A DNA stretch of 44,526 bases from Oceanicola sp. (GCA_022447275.1 JAKVBK010000025.1:1-44526); one strand, 5' to 3'. Positions 16,663-25,637 are shown, counted from the first letter of the stretch. Made by a program: numbers and translations. Notes: generated by a model not told the origin, from the sequence alone.

Positions 16663-17704
16663 GCCTTCGGACCTTTCCAACATCCTGCGCGTGGTGATCG
16701 CACCCGATCCGCCTTCCCGGCTGGATAAGGCATTGGCGCGTGACGTACCAGAGAGCGCTGCCCTTTCGCGGTCGCGCCTTTCCCGGATGATCACGGATGG
16801 GGCGGTGCACCGCAACGGCAGTTTGGTCACAGATGGGAAAAGCAAAGTCGCTGAGGGGGATGTGATCGACATCACCTTGGCTCCGGCGGCTGAGGTTGAC
16901 ACCCTGCCCGAGGAAATGGACCTGACCATCCTCTATGAGGACGCGGATCTGCTGGTGGTGGACAAGCCGGCTGGCATGGTTGTGCATCCTGCGCCTGGCA
17001 GCCCGAACGGAACGCTTGTGAATGGTCTGCTGCATCACTTTGGCGGTAAACTCTCCGGGGTTGGCGGCGAAAAGCGCCCGGGGATCGTGCACCGCATTGA
17101 TAAGGATACCAGTGGGTTACTGGTTGTGGCCAAGTCGGACGCGGCCCATCACGGTTTGGCAGCCCAGTTTGAGGCGCACACAGCCCATCGCCGATATGTT
17201 GCCTTTTGTTTTGGCGTACCTTCCGCGGCTGATCCGCGGTTGCGGGGCGTGCGCGGCACGTCTTGGGAGGGGCCCGGCGTTCTGAAGATCACGACACATC
17301 TGGCCCGTCACCGCACGGACCGGCAAAAGCAGGCGGTCTATTTTGATACGGGCCGCCATGCTGTCACCCGGGTGACCGTGGAGCAGGCTGTGGGCACCGC
17401 AGTTGCCCGCGTTTCCTGCCGCCTTGAGACCGGCCGAACCCATCAAATCCGCGTTCATATGGCCCATGTGGGCCATGCGCTGATCGGGGATCCGGTCTAT
17501 GGAGGGCGGCGCAAGCTGTCGGCAAAAGAGGTGGGCGCCGGGGCTTCTCAAGCCGTTGCAAGTTTCCCCAGACAGGCCTTGCATGCGGCTGAGTTGGGAT
17601 TTGAACACCCTGTGACGAACGAAATGTTGACGTTTTCAAGCCCATTACCCCAAGATATGGAAAAGCTCTGGGCGGATATTGCAACAGGCAGCACTTCGGT
17701 GTGA
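16661..17704 (+). CDS. rluD: RluD-type 23S rRNA pseudouridine synthase
   Basis: 347 residues. Makes pseudouridine in 23S rRNA; RluD of E. coli acts on helix 69. An S4 RNA-binding domain spans about residues 15-75 (RLDKALARD, then RSRLSRMITDGAV). The catalytic domain carries HRIDKDTSGLLVVAKSD near residue 147, with the catalytic aspartate. The C-terminal ETGRTHQIRVHMAHVGHALIGDPVYGG is the RluA-family signature. The ATG at 16661 has a weak GGGAA site; an internal GTG start is possible. The next gene is rpoH on the same strand. Confidence 0.93.
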   Translation: MPSDLSNILRVVIAPDPPSRLDKALARDVPESAALSRSRLSRMITDGAVHRNGSLVTDGKSKVAEGDVIDITLAPAAEVDTLPEEMDLTILYEDADLLVVDKPAGMVVHPAPGSPNGTLVNGLLHHFGGKLSGVGGEKRPGIVHRIDKDTSGLLVVAKSDAAHHGLAAQFEAHTAHRRYVAFCFGVPSAADPRLRGVRGTSWEGPGVLKITTHLARHRTDRQKQAVYFDTGRHAVTRVTVEQAVGTAVARVSCRLETGRTHQIRVHMAHVGHALIGDPVYGGRRKLSAKEVGAGASQAVASFPRQALHAAELGFEHPVTNEMLTFSSPLPQDMEKLWADIATGSTSV

Positions 17705-17777
17705 AAGCCTGTAACATTGCGTGCAGCCCCGCAGACCATTGACTATTTGTATTTCAACGGAAGACGGACCCTCGGTA

Positions 17778-17805
17778 TTGAACCGATCAGTTCAGATCCC
17801 CATAT
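17778..17805 (+). promoter_or_regulatory. Sigma-32-like heat-shock promoter of rpoH
   Basis: TTGAAC at 17778-17783, a 14-base spacer and CCCCATAT at 17798-17805 match the sigma-32 consensus (CTTGAAA, 13-14 bases, CCCCATnT) closely. The -10 box is about 67 bases before the rpoH start. Autoregulation of rpoH through a sigma-32 promoter is established in Caulobacter and some other alphaproteobacteria. Confidence 0.7.
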
Positions 17806-17871
17806 GAGTATAAACGCGCAGAATTGCGCAAAAGACGCGCGGCACCGGCCGCACCCGACATGGAGGCCCAG

Positions 17872-18762
17872 ATGGCAAATTACAACGCACTTCCCGCCCC
17901 TTCGCCCGAGCAGGGTTTGAACCGCTACATGCAGGAAATCCGCAAGTTTCCCATGCTGGAGCCGGAGCAGGAGTACATGTTGGCCAAAGCTTGGGTTGAA
18001 CGTCAGGATACCAGCTCTGCCCATAAGCTGGTCACGTCGCACCTGCGGCTGGCGGCCAAGATTGCCATGGGGTATCGCGGCTACGGCCTGCCGCAGGCTG
18101 AGGTTATCTCTGAGGCCAATGTGGGCTTGATGCAGGCCGTCAAACGCTTTGACCCCGAAAAGGGCTTCCGTCTTGCAACCTATGCCATGTGGTGGATTCG
18201 CGCCTCGATCCAGGAATATATCCTGCGTTCATGGAGCCTTGTGAAGCTGGGCACGACCAGCGCGCAGAAGAAGTTGTTTTTCAACCTGCGCAAGGCGAAA
18301 AGCCGCATCGGCGCACTGGAAGAGGGCGATCTGCGCCCGGAGCACGTCGCCAAGATCGCCCATGATCTGAACGTGAGCGAAGATGAAGTTGTCTCCATGA
18401 ACCGGCGTCTGTCGGGCGGGGATGCATCTTTGAATGCCACGGTCGGCTCTGAGGATGACGGCGCCACCCAGTGGCAGGATTGGCTCGAGGATGAGGATGC
18501 TGACCAAGCGGGCGCCTATGAGGCCGCAGACGAATTGGCTGTGCGCAGCGAGATGCTGACCCAATCGATGGAAGTTCTCAATGAGCGGGAGCGCGACATT
18601 CTTATGCAGCGCCGCCTTCAGGAACAGCCTGTAACGCTTGAAGAACTGTCCGGTCAGTATGGTGTGAGCCGCGAGCGGATCCGCCAGATTGAAGTGCGCG
18701 CTTTTGAAAAGCTGCAAAAGCGCATGCGTGAACTGGCCATCGAGAAAGGGATCGTCGCCTGA
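17872..18762 (+). CDS. rpoH: RNA polymerase heat-shock sigma factor RpoH
   Basis: 296 residues. Start at 17872 is chosen because GGAGG at 17862-17866 is ideally placed, and MANYNALPAPSPEQG resembles the usual beginning. Region 1.2/2.1 starts at GLNRYMQEIRKFPMLEPEQE. The RpoH box region QKKLFFNLRKAK (residues about 134-145), characteristic of sigma-32, is intact. Region 2.4 contains YAMWWIRASIQEYILRSW. Region 4.2 has the helix-turn-helix VTLEELSGQYGVSRERIRQIE near the C-terminus. It directs heat-shock gene transcription. Upstream is a sigma-32-type promoter and downstream a strong terminator, so it is probably a single-gene unit. Confidence 0.96.
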   Translation: MANYNALPAPSPEQGLNRYMQEIRKFPMLEPEQEYMLAKAWVERQDTSSAHKLVTSHLRLAAKIAMGYRGYGLPQAEVISEANVGLMQAVKRFDPEKGFRLATYAMWWIRASIQEYILRSWSLVKLGTTSAQKKLFFNLRKAKSRIGALEEGDLRPEHVAKIAHDLNVSEDEVVSMNRRLSGGDASLNATVGSEDDGATQWQDWLEDEDADQAGAYEAADELAVRSEMLTQSMEVLNERERDILMQRRLQEQPVTLEELSGQYGVSRERIRQIEVRAFEKLQKRMRELAIEKGIVA

Positions 18763-18789
18763 TCCCCTTTTGAGCGTGCATGTCTTTCA

Positions 18790-18824
18790 AGCCCGCAGCC
18801 CGTTTCCACGGCTGCGGGCTTTTC
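18790..18824 (+). terminator. Rho-independent terminator of rpoH
   Basis: AGCCCGCAGCC (18790-18800) pairs perfectly with GGCTGCGGGCT (18810-18820) over a nine-base loop, followed directly by TTTCC. Eleven GC-rich pairs, 28 bases after the rpoH stop. Confidence 0.9.
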
Positions 18825-18881
18825 CTATGGCAAACAAGCTATTAGCGTGCCTGTCAGTGGAATATTTTGAAAGGCAAGATC

Positions 18882-19856
18882 ATGACACCAATCCGTTGGG
18901 GCATTTTGGGCGCAGCGAAATTTGCCCGTGAATTCATGGCGCCTGCAATTCACGCGGCCCGGGGCGCAGAATTTGCGGCTCTGGCCACATCCAGCGCTGA
19001 CAAAGCGGCGCCGTTTCTTGCGTTTCAGCCGCATTTGACCGTGCATCCAGACTATGACGCGCTTCTGGCGGACCCGCGCATTGATGCGGTGTACATTCCA
19101 TTGCCCAATCACATGCATGTTGAATGGAGTCTCAAGGCCTTGGCCGCCGGAAAGCATGTACTGTGTGAAAAGCCGATGGCGATGACAGAGCCAGAGTTCG
19201 ACAGCCTTATTGCCGCGAGGGATCGCGCCGGAAAACTGGCCGCCGAGGCTTATATGATCGTGCATCACCCCCAGTGGCAACGCGTGAAAGAACTGTTGCA
19301 GGACGGTGCGATCGGCCCGCTTGTTCATGTGGATGCAGCCTTCAGTTTCGATAACCGCGCGGACACAGGGAATATCCGCAACAAGGCAGAAACCGGGGGC
19401 GGTGGCCTGCGTGATATTGGTGTCTACACCATGGGGTCGGTGCGGTATGTCACGGGGGCGGAGCCCGAAACGCTGGACGCGCGCATCCGCTGGGAAAACG
19501 GCGTCGATGTCTTTGCGCAGGTTTCAGCACAGTTTCAGGGCTTTAGCTACAATGGTTACACCTCAATCAGAATGCATCCCTGGCAGCAGATGATCTTTCA
19601 CGGAGAGGCCGGTTTGTTGCGTTTAACTGCGCCATTTAACCCTCAGGTCTTCGGGGAAGCCAGAATTGAGATTCATCAGCAAAACCAGAGCGTTCGGATC
19701 GAACGTTATCCTGCAGCCCGACATTATGTTCTCCAGGTTGAGGCTTTTTGCGATGCAGCGCGCACGGGCGGCGCCTATGCCGTGCCGTTGGAGTTCAGCC
19801 GCGGCACCCAAGCCATGATCGACCGCGCTTTTGACGCTGCTCAGACGTCAAAATAG
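18882..19856 (+). CDS. Gfo/Idh/MocA family NAD(P)-dependent oxidoreductase
   Basis: 324 residues from the ATG at 18882. The N-terminal Rossmann fold starts at IRWGILGAAKFAREFM. The family motif VLCEKPMA near residue 93 supplies the catalytic lysine. The C-terminal domain contains GGGGLRDIGVYTMGSVRYVTG, with the usual substrate-side aspartate and tyrosine. The overall pattern is closest to dimeric dihydrodiol dehydrogenase / xylose dehydrogenase-like members, which oxidise sugars or diols. The exact substrate cannot be told. It stands alone between the rpoH terminator and the convergent capsule gene. Confidence 0.9.
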   Translation: MTPIRWGILGAAKFAREFMAPAIHAARGAEFAALATSSADKAAPFLAFQPHLTVHPDYDALLADPRIDAVYIPLPNHMHVEWSLKALAAGKHVLCEKPMAMTEPEFDSLIAARDRAGKLAAEAYMIVHHPQWQRVKELLQDGAIGPLVHVDAAFSFDNRADTGNIRNKAETGGGGLRDIGVYTMGSVRYVTGAEPETLDARIRWENGVDVFAQVSAQFQGFSYNGYTSIRMHPWQQMIFHGEAGLLRLTAPFNPQVFGEARIEIHQQNQSVRIERYPAARHYVLQVEAFCDAARTGGAYAVPLEFSRGTQAMIDRAFDAAQTSK

Positions 19857-19874
19857 GGTCTGCAAGATTATCTA

Positions 19875-20008
19875 ATCTCGATATTTTGCTGATTGGTCGC
19901 TGTTTCTGATCTCTGCCTTAAAGGCAGTTCTATTAGTAAGTTGGTTCGTTCATCTGAGAGATTGGTGGAGCACTAGATTGCTCTTAATTTACAATATCTC
20001 GATATTTT
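19875..20008. repeat. AT-rich convergent spacer with direct and inverted repeats
   Basis: The 157 bases between the oxidoreductase and kpsC stops are clearly more AT-rich than the flanks. ATCTCGATATTTT occurs twice, at 19875-19887 and 19996-20008. The second copy is part of an inverted repeat AATATC-TC-GATATT. Between them CTGCCTT-A-AAGGCAG at 19913-19927 is a perfect palindrome. These may act as bidirectional terminators or mark a junction. Confidence 0.45.
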
Positions 20009-20013
20009 TGGTG

Positions 20014-22011
20014 TCAGCGGCGCCAAAGCCAACTTTGGCTCGCCAGCAGGCCCTGAAGCTTTGCGATACTCCGCAAAACAGGGCGGCCGGGCCCCGTTTC
20101 ACCGCTTGCAAGCCGGGCCAGGACAATTTCTGGCGGGCACGCTTTTGATGTGATCGGATCGAAATATCGTGGGTAGTCTACCAACGTGGCGTGAACGAGT
20201 TGTGAAAGCGGGATGTTGGGTGCGGCTGGCCTTTGGGGCACTGGTGCCAAGTCCGTTGTAAGGCCCCAGCCGGCATAGAAGGGCGCACCAAGACAGGTGA
20301 CGGGAAGGCCCCTCAGCAGGGCTTCAAAGCCAAGCAGAGATGTCATTGTCCAAACCGCGTCAACAGCTTGCAGCAGGCTGTGCGGGTGACTGTCCGTTAC
20401 CACGCAATCTGCAATCTGTGTCGCCGTTTCCACCGCACCGCTGCGCAACCCGGCAACGACATCGGGATGCGGTTTGTAGATGATAACTGCATCTGGATGG
20501 GCTGCGCGGGCCGCTTCGAGCAGGCTGAGATTGGTCTTTATCGGCCCTGTACAGCCGAGCAGAATAGAGGCGTCATCCGCCACCTGCCCCGGCACAAGAA
20601 TGCGCTTGCCTTCTGGGAAGGCAGGTACCTCCGTCTTGCCAAGATTGTATTTTGTGATCGGATTATTCCGTAACACATTGATAATGCGCTCCGCCCTTTG
20701 CGTTTGGTCCGGCTGGAGCGGTTTGGCAATCAACTCTGTCAGGCGGCTGGGCCGGGTTGGATCATAGTAGATCCCCTTGTCATCGAGCACCAAGGACATC
20801 GGGGGAACAAGATCTGCACCGAGCCCGCGTGACCGTAAAAACCCGTCCTCGACCCGCAGCAGGGCGGGGGCATTTGCGACGGTGCTTTCTTTGTTGGCCC
20901 ATACCATCAAGGGCTGTGCCTGTTGCTTGGCGGCCGTTACAGCATTTGCATTTTCGGCAAACCGGATCGGCCCAAATTGCCCATAAAACCTGCGCAAAGG
21001 ATCGCGTTTCCACAGCCGCATGCCGGCCGCCACAAAGCCGCTGCGATCTTCACGCCAGGCTCGGGCCTGTGCCTCAAGCGCATCGATCACCCCGTGCAGA
21101 TCGCTCAACCTGTCGCGGTAAGGATCATACCAGGTGGGCATGTCCATCAGCAGGCCCTGAACCAGCTGCGCCCGCGTCAGCTTGCGGGTGCGCCGCGCGA
21201 CCGGGTTTTCATCCTGAGTCAGGCCCCATCCCGCATAGGCGGGTTGGCCGAATACCCGCGGCTTGTGGCCCGCAAGAATGGCCTCGAAACCGAGCTGGGA
21301 TGACCATGTATAGACGGCAATGGCCCCTTCCATCAGGCGGTAGGGCGCGATTGGGCTGTCATAAAGCGCCGCACCTTGCGCAGTGTCCGCATCGAAATGA
21401 CCGTCCCGCAACCCTTGCACCGTTTCGGGATGGGTTTTGATCAGGATCGGTGCGCCAGGGTTTTCTATCCGTGCAAAAGCCAACATTTCCCGGAAGTTGG
21501 CAGAGGTTGCGCCCTGCAGCGCTGCATCGCCCCGGGTCTGGTCGATGACGAGCACATAGCCCGGAGGGGGAGGGTCTATATCCGTGCGCGTGGCGCTGTA
21601 TTTTGTCAGTTCGCTGCGCCTCAAACGCGCAATCGCATGGCGGGCCTGATCGAGCCGGGCGCTGTCATCAAACGGGGCCGTGGCCAGATGGTGCTCGAGG
21701 TCCGAAGGGCGGCTTGAGTCATAGTGCAGCCCGGAACCGTCGAGCATCAGACCAAGTGGCGGCTCGCCGGTGCGCCCCGGAAAGAGCGAGCGCAAAGGGG
21801 CGTCCTCCACATAGAGCAAGCCAGCGCCTGTGCGCGCTGCCATAGCTCTGCCTCTGTGCGAAGTCCCGGCACTGCCCCAGACCGCGATCCTGCCGTTTGC
21901 ATCTGGCCATCCGGTTGTGACCTTCCAGCCGGCAAGTTGCAGAATGCGCTTGATCCGGCGGTTGAAGAACCCGCCATTGTAAACATGAAGAGGCCGAGTG
22001 GCGCCGGACAT
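20014..22011 (-). CDS. kpsC: KpsC-type capsule Kdo-linker glycosyltransferase
   Basis: 665 residues, close to E. coli KpsC (about 675). KpsC is a dual beta-Kdo transferase that, with KpsS, builds the poly-Kdo linker on phosphatidylglycerol to which group 2 capsules are attached. The two halves are visibly duplicated. VEDAPLRS and VEDGFLRS, LDGSGLHYDSSRPS and LDDKGIYYDPTRPS, and GQPAYAGWGLTQD and GAPFYAGWGLTTD recur at matching positions (about residues 65 and 385, 90 and 410, 265 and 575). It lies 10 bases after the OPX gene and is probably co-transcribed. The ABC exporter genes (kpsM, kpsT, kpsE) are not in the window. Confidence 0.93.
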   Translation of the reverse strand: MSGATRPLHVYNGGFFNRRIKRILQLAGWKVTTGWPDANGRIAVWGSAGTSHRGRAMAARTGAGLLYVEDAPLRSLFPGRTGEPPLGLMLDGSGLHYDSSRPSDLEHHLATAPFDDSARLDQARHAIARLRRSELTKYSATRTDIDPPPPGYVLVIDQTRGDAALQGATSANFREMLAFARIENPGAPILIKTHPETVQGLRDGHFDADTAQGAALYDSPIAPYRLMEGAIAVYTWSSQLGFEAILAGHKPRVFGQPAYAGWGLTQDENPVARRTRKLTRAQLVQGLLMDMPTWYDPYRDRLSDLHGVIDALEAQARAWREDRSGFVAAGMRLWKRDPLRRFYGQFGPIRFAENANAVTAAKQQAQPLMVWANKESTVANAPALLRVEDGFLRSRGLGADLVPPMSLVLDDKGIYYDPTRPSRLTELIAKPLQPDQTQRAERIINVLRNNPITKYNLGKTEVPAFPEGKRILVPGQVADDASILLGCTGPIKTNLSLLEAARAAHPDAVIIYKPHPDVVAGLRSGAVETATQIADCVVTDSHPHSLLQAVDAVWTMTSLLGFEALLRGLPVTCLGAPFYAGWGLTTDLAPVPQRPAAPNIPLSQLVHATLVDYPRYFDPITSKACPPEIVLARLASGETGPGRPVLRSIAKLQGLLASQSWLWRR

Positions 22012-22021
22012 GGCGCCCCCC

Positions 22022-23152
22022 TTACTCAGTAAGACTTGCGATGGAAGACGCGGACGACAGAGAGCCCGTCAGGGCTGACAGCGTCTTTTGCCACTGCACA
22101 TACGGCGCCTCGGTGACATAGACCGTATCCTCGTCTCGGATGGCGAAATCGCGGGCGTTGAACATGCCGTTCGGCTCGGTCAAGTTGAGGACATAGGCAA
22201 ATCTTTGTGTGCCGACGATATCCTGTCGACCGAGAATTTCACGTGCAATTTCTTCAGGTTCGTTGCGGAAAACGAACACTCCGGTGGGATCAGCAAGGTT
22301 TGTGGACAGACCGCCAACCTGTGCAATTGCCTCGATTGCGGAGATCGTTTGACTGGTAAAGGGAACACGGGATTGCGCGCCGGTTGCGCCCAATGCTGTG
22401 AACGTTCTTGTGTCTTCTTCCACCAAAATGCGGTCACCCGCACGCAGGGCGATATCGAACTTTGGGTTCTGATAAAGATCTTCGAACCAGATCTTGGCCG
22501 TGTGATCCCCCCTCGAAACTGTGATCTGCGCAATGGGCGCTTCGACGGCGATCCCGCCGGCGCGCGCAAGCATGGCCGAAAGCGTCCGTGTCGGCCGTTC
22601 GATCGGGTAGATTCCCTGCGCCCCGACGCCGCCAACGACGGATACGGTCGCGCCGTCACCGGCCAAACGGCTGACGATCACTTGCGGGTCGGGTGTCTGG
22701 GCATCGAGACGTTCGGTAATTATCTGGCGCATACGCTCTGGCGTATTGCCTGCCGCTCGAAGGCGCCCGGCATAGGGCACGAAGATAAAGCCGTCGCCGT
22801 CTACCTGCACCTCATCCAGCAATGTGACCGATTGGCCAGAGTCTGCGAGCAGGCCGTCGTCCACGTTCTCCCAGATGCGCAGGCCGAGCGTATCGCCAGG
22901 GCGGATCGTGTCAGACCCCATGAGCCCGGCATTCAAGAAAGCCGATGTGAACCCAAGCGCCGGTGTCACGGCCGCTGCGCGCGCCACCCTAGGGTTGACG
23001 GTCACGATAAACGCATCGCCGTCTTGTAGTACGGAACCGGCAAAGATTTCGCGCTTGTTTGGCCCAGAGCGGGGCAGCCCACATGCCGACAGCATGGAGG
23101 TGCTCGCCAGCACCCCGATAAGGGCGCTGCGCCGTGTAATTTTCAATGTCAC
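22022..23152 (-). CDS. Capsule polysaccharide export (OPX/Wza-family) lipoprotein
   Basis: 376 residues, similar in length to BexD/CtrA. The signal peptide ends in the lipobox LSAC (cysteine at residue 24), so the protein should be an outer-membrane or periplasmic lipoprotein. The polysaccharide-export domain runs from about 75 (DTIRPGDTLGLRIWENVDDG), and SLBB-type beta-grasp segments follow (TVSVVGGVGAQGIYPIERP near 170, then a second one near 255). It forms the outer channel for capsule export. The signal begins with TRRSALIG, a twin-arginine-like start before the lipobox. The 286-base upstream gap to kpsS is AT-rich and holds no gene; it should contain the promoter. Confidence 0.9.
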   Translation of the reverse strand: MTLKITRRSALIGVLASTSMLSACGLPRSGPNKREIFAGSVLQDGDAFIVTVNPRVARAAAVTPALGFTSAFLNAGLMGSDTIRPGDTLGLRIWENVDDGLLADSGQSVTLLDEVQVDGDGFIFVPYAGRLRAAGNTPERMRQIITERLDAQTPDPQVIVSRLAGDGATVSVVGGVGAQGIYPIERPTRTLSAMLARAGGIAVEAPIAQITVSRGDHTAKIWFEDLYQNPKFDIALRAGDRILVEEDTRTFTALGATGAQSRVPFTSQTISAIEAIAQVGGLSTNLADPTGVFVFRNEPEEIAREILGRQDIVGTQRFAYVLNLTEPNGMFNARDFAIRDEDTVYVTEAPYVQWQKTLSALTGSLSSASSIASLTE

Positions 23153-23438
23153 TGCTCGGGCTCCTTTGGAGGATTTGCCTCAAGTTTTGCCAGTAAGCCT
23201 AACTGAATCCGTATAAAATAGAAAGCATGAACACACGGCGGATGGCCATTGTGACCCGTTTGCACAGTCCATGCCAAAGCTAGGGTCTAGTGCTGAAAAG
23301 ATCGCAATATCTTGCGCATTTGGCCGGAAATGTTTTGCCGATGCGCTTCATGGCATCACTTTTTGCAAGCACGTATCTGCAAACAACCTAGGCATATTTT
23401 GAGCAATTGGCCTGCCCACCCCTTGGCTGCCGCACGCA

Positions 23439-24749
23439 TCAAGTGATGATTGAAAGCCTATGCCGCGGGGCCGCCTGGCCGCTGGCAAGGGCGGCGTAAG
23501 GATCGAGGGGGGCCAGCATCATGTCGGGCACTTGCCGCAACAATTGGCGGCGGCCCTGCACGGAGTAGTAACCGCCCGCGACTTGGGAGGTTTCCAGAAG
23601 GTACGCTCGAAAATCCTTGTAGGCGCGGTTGTCAGGCCGATGTGGCGTGGCAAAAAAATCCGTAAGCGGTTGGCTTGAAACAAACTCCGGCTTCGCAAAG
23701 ACGGCATCACCAAAGGCTTTTAGAGGCAAACCGCGCCGTAGAACCTGCTGCGCCGCTGTTGAGTTTACAGTTACTGCCGAGCGTGCCTGATCAAGAAGTT
23801 GGGCCAGCTTTCCGCCGCGCACAAAATGGACCCGATCCGCTACGCCCAATTCCTGCGCCCGTGCCTGCACAAGTCGGCGCAAGGGTTTGCGCTCGTCTTC
23901 CAGTGGGTGCGTCTTGAACACCAGATGGTGGTGCCTTGGTGCGCCTGTGGCAAACCCAGTCAGAACGATTTCAACGAACTCTGTCATCGATGAGAATGGG
24001 GAGTGGTATTGGAACGAACTGTCATGCTCCAGCTGCAATAAAACCAGGTGATAGGGAAAGCCGCCACGCTTGATGCGGCCTTGCGCCTGAATGCGGTCCA
24101 ACGCCAGAAACGGCATCAGCAGCAGGCGTTTGAGATAGAGTTTGAATTCTCGCTCCACGGGCAAGGCACGGTGCGGTTTGAAATGCCGGTAGCGGCGGTT
24201 CCGAAACATCACATGAAAGTGGTAGAGCGCCCCGTAGAAAACATGCTGGCGCATATCGCCCCAAATCGCGGGGGCTTCGATTGTGTCCAGCTCATGTTGA
24301 TCAAGTGCATTGCGCATTTCCTGCACGCTGAGGTCCATCAGCCGGGAGTTGCCGTTTGAGCCATCGCGTTCATAGGTGATCCAGTAGGGGCGCAGATAGC
24401 CCTCTTCAAAAACGTGGATGCGCAGACGCAATCCCCGTGCAATGGCGATGGCCTCTGCGTGGATGGGCCGGGTGTCACCATAGAGCACGATATCTGTAAT
24501 GCCTTTTTCGGCAACGATTTCGCGGAACGCGTTCGGCCAGGCGTCTTGGGGCCTGTCAAACCGGATGAGTTGTCCACGGCCATGCCAAAAAGCGGCATCT
24601 CCGGCGTTGAAGGCAACGCGCCACGTCGTGGCGCCCGCCGCCCGCAGCATTTTTGCAAGTTGAGAAAAGTACGGCCCATGGGGGCCCTGCAAGAAGAGAA
24701 AACAGCGTGTATCTGCCCCGAGCGGGACGGTTTTCTGGACTGCACTCAT
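23439..24749 (-). CDS. kpsS: KpsS-type capsule Kdo-linker initiating enzyme
   Basis: 436 residues. KpsS adds the first Kdo residue to the phosphatidylglycerol anchor of group 2 capsules before KpsC extends it. The N-terminal FLFLQGPHGPYFSQLAKML is the family signature. HVFEEGYLRPYWITYERDG near residue 132 and FKTHPLEDERKPL near 285 are the other conserved blocks. The C-terminal half ends with a short basic segment. It has its own upstream region of 237 bases shared with the divergent ribE, and is separated from the OPX gene by 286 bases, so it may be a separate transcription unit. Confidence 0.92.
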   Translation of the reverse strand: MSAVQKTVPLGADTRCFLFLQGPHGPYFSQLAKMLRAAGATTWRVAFNAGDAAFWHGRGQLIRFDRPQDAWPNAFREIVAEKGITDIVLYGDTRPIHAEAIAIARGLRLRIHVFEEGYLRPYWITYERDGSNGNSRLMDLSVQEMRNALDQHELDTIEAPAIWGDMRQHVFYGALYHFHVMFRNRRYRHFKPHRALPVEREFKLYLKRLLLMPFLALDRIQAQGRIKRGGFPYHLVLLQLEHDSSFQYHSPFSSMTEFVEIVLTGFATGAPRHHHLVFKTHPLEDERKPLRRLVQARAQELGVADRVHFVRGGKLAQLLDQARSAVTVNSTAAQQVLRRGLPLKAFGDAVFAKPEFVSSQPLTDFFATPHRPDNRAYKDFRAYLLETSQVAGGYYSVQGRRQLLRQVPDMMLAPLDPYAALASGQAAPRHRLSIIT

Positions 24750-24940
24750 AGGGCTACCTTCCCTGATGCTGATACTGGACGCAACTATCCCCTTGTTTTT
24801 CCCACCCCCAGCACGGTTCTAACCACAATGGCGGCGAAATAATGGCACATTGACGGCAATCCGTTACCGTCTGGTTGCTTGTGGCTCGCTATGCTTGCCT
24901 GACCGGGCCACTGCTTCTAGGTGTGTCCAGACACAGATTC

Positions 24941-24964
24941 GCGACACAGTTGCCCACTGTGCGC
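24941..24964 (+). promoter_or_regulatory. Hairpin in ribE leader
   Basis: GCG-A-CACAGT (24941-24950) pairs with ACTGTGCGC (24956-24964) over a TGCCC loop, with one bulged A. It ends 22 bases before the ribE ATG. It does not match the FMN riboswitch. Confidence 0.4.
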
Positions 24965-24986
24965 TGACCCTGACGGAGCGATCACC

Positions 24987-25574
24987 ATGTTCACAGGCAT
25001 TATCACCGATATCGGAACCATTGCAGCGCTTGAACAGCGCGGAGACCTGAAGGCCAGAATTGCCTGCAACTATGCGGTCGACAGCATTGATATTGGCGCC
25101 TCGATTGCCTGCGACGGCGTTTGCCTGACCGTGATTGATCGTGCGGAAAACTGGTTTGATGTGGAAATCTCCGCGGAAAGTGTCTCCAAAACAAACCTCG
25201 ATGTCTGGGAGGTGGGCCGAAAGGTGAACCTCGAGCGGGCTCTGCGCGTTGGGGACGAGTTGGGTGGCCATATCGTGTCCGGGCATGTGGACGGGGTCGC
25301 CGAGATCGTCGAAATGCGCGATGAGGGCGACAGCACCCGCTACGTGTTTCGCGCGCCGCCTGCGTTGGCCCGCTTTGTGGCGCCAAAGGGATCGGTGGCG
25401 CTGAATGGCACCTCGCTGACGGTCAACGAAGTGGATGGCGCGACCTTTGGCGTCAATCTGATCCCGCATACCAAAGAGGTCACTACCTGGGGGCAGTCTG
25501 CCGTTGGGGACCGGATCAACATCGAAATCGACACGCTGGCGCGCTATGTGGCGCGGCTGGCTGAAAGCAGCTGA
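24987..25574 (+). CDS. ribE: Riboflavin synthase
   Basis: 195 residues from MFTGIITDIG, the invariant beginning of the family, with GGAG just upstream. Two tandem beta-barrel repeats are visible: the first has DGVCLTV (about residue 46), the second SVALNGTSLTVNEV (about 143). ISAESVSKTNL closes the first barrel and HVDGVAEI (about 101) opens the second. It dismutates two 6,7-dimethyl-8-ribityllumazine molecules to riboflavin plus the pyrimidine, the last step of the pathway. It is followed by ribBA, ribH and nusB on the same strand. ribD is not in the window. Confidence 0.96.
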   Translation: MFTGIITDIGTIAALEQRGDLKARIACNYAVDSIDIGASIACDGVCLTVIDRAENWFDVEISAESVSKTNLDVWEVGRKVNLERALRVGDELGGHIVSGHVDGVAEIVEMRDEGDSTRYVFRAPPALARFVAPKGSVALNGTSLTVNEVDGATFGVNLIPHTKEVTTWGQSAVGDRINIEIDTLARYVARLAESS

Positions 25575-25637
25575 CAGGGCGGGTCAGCAGGGCCGCCGAA
25601 GCTGTGCAAGCTGCGTGGTCCGGCTGTCACGTAGCGG

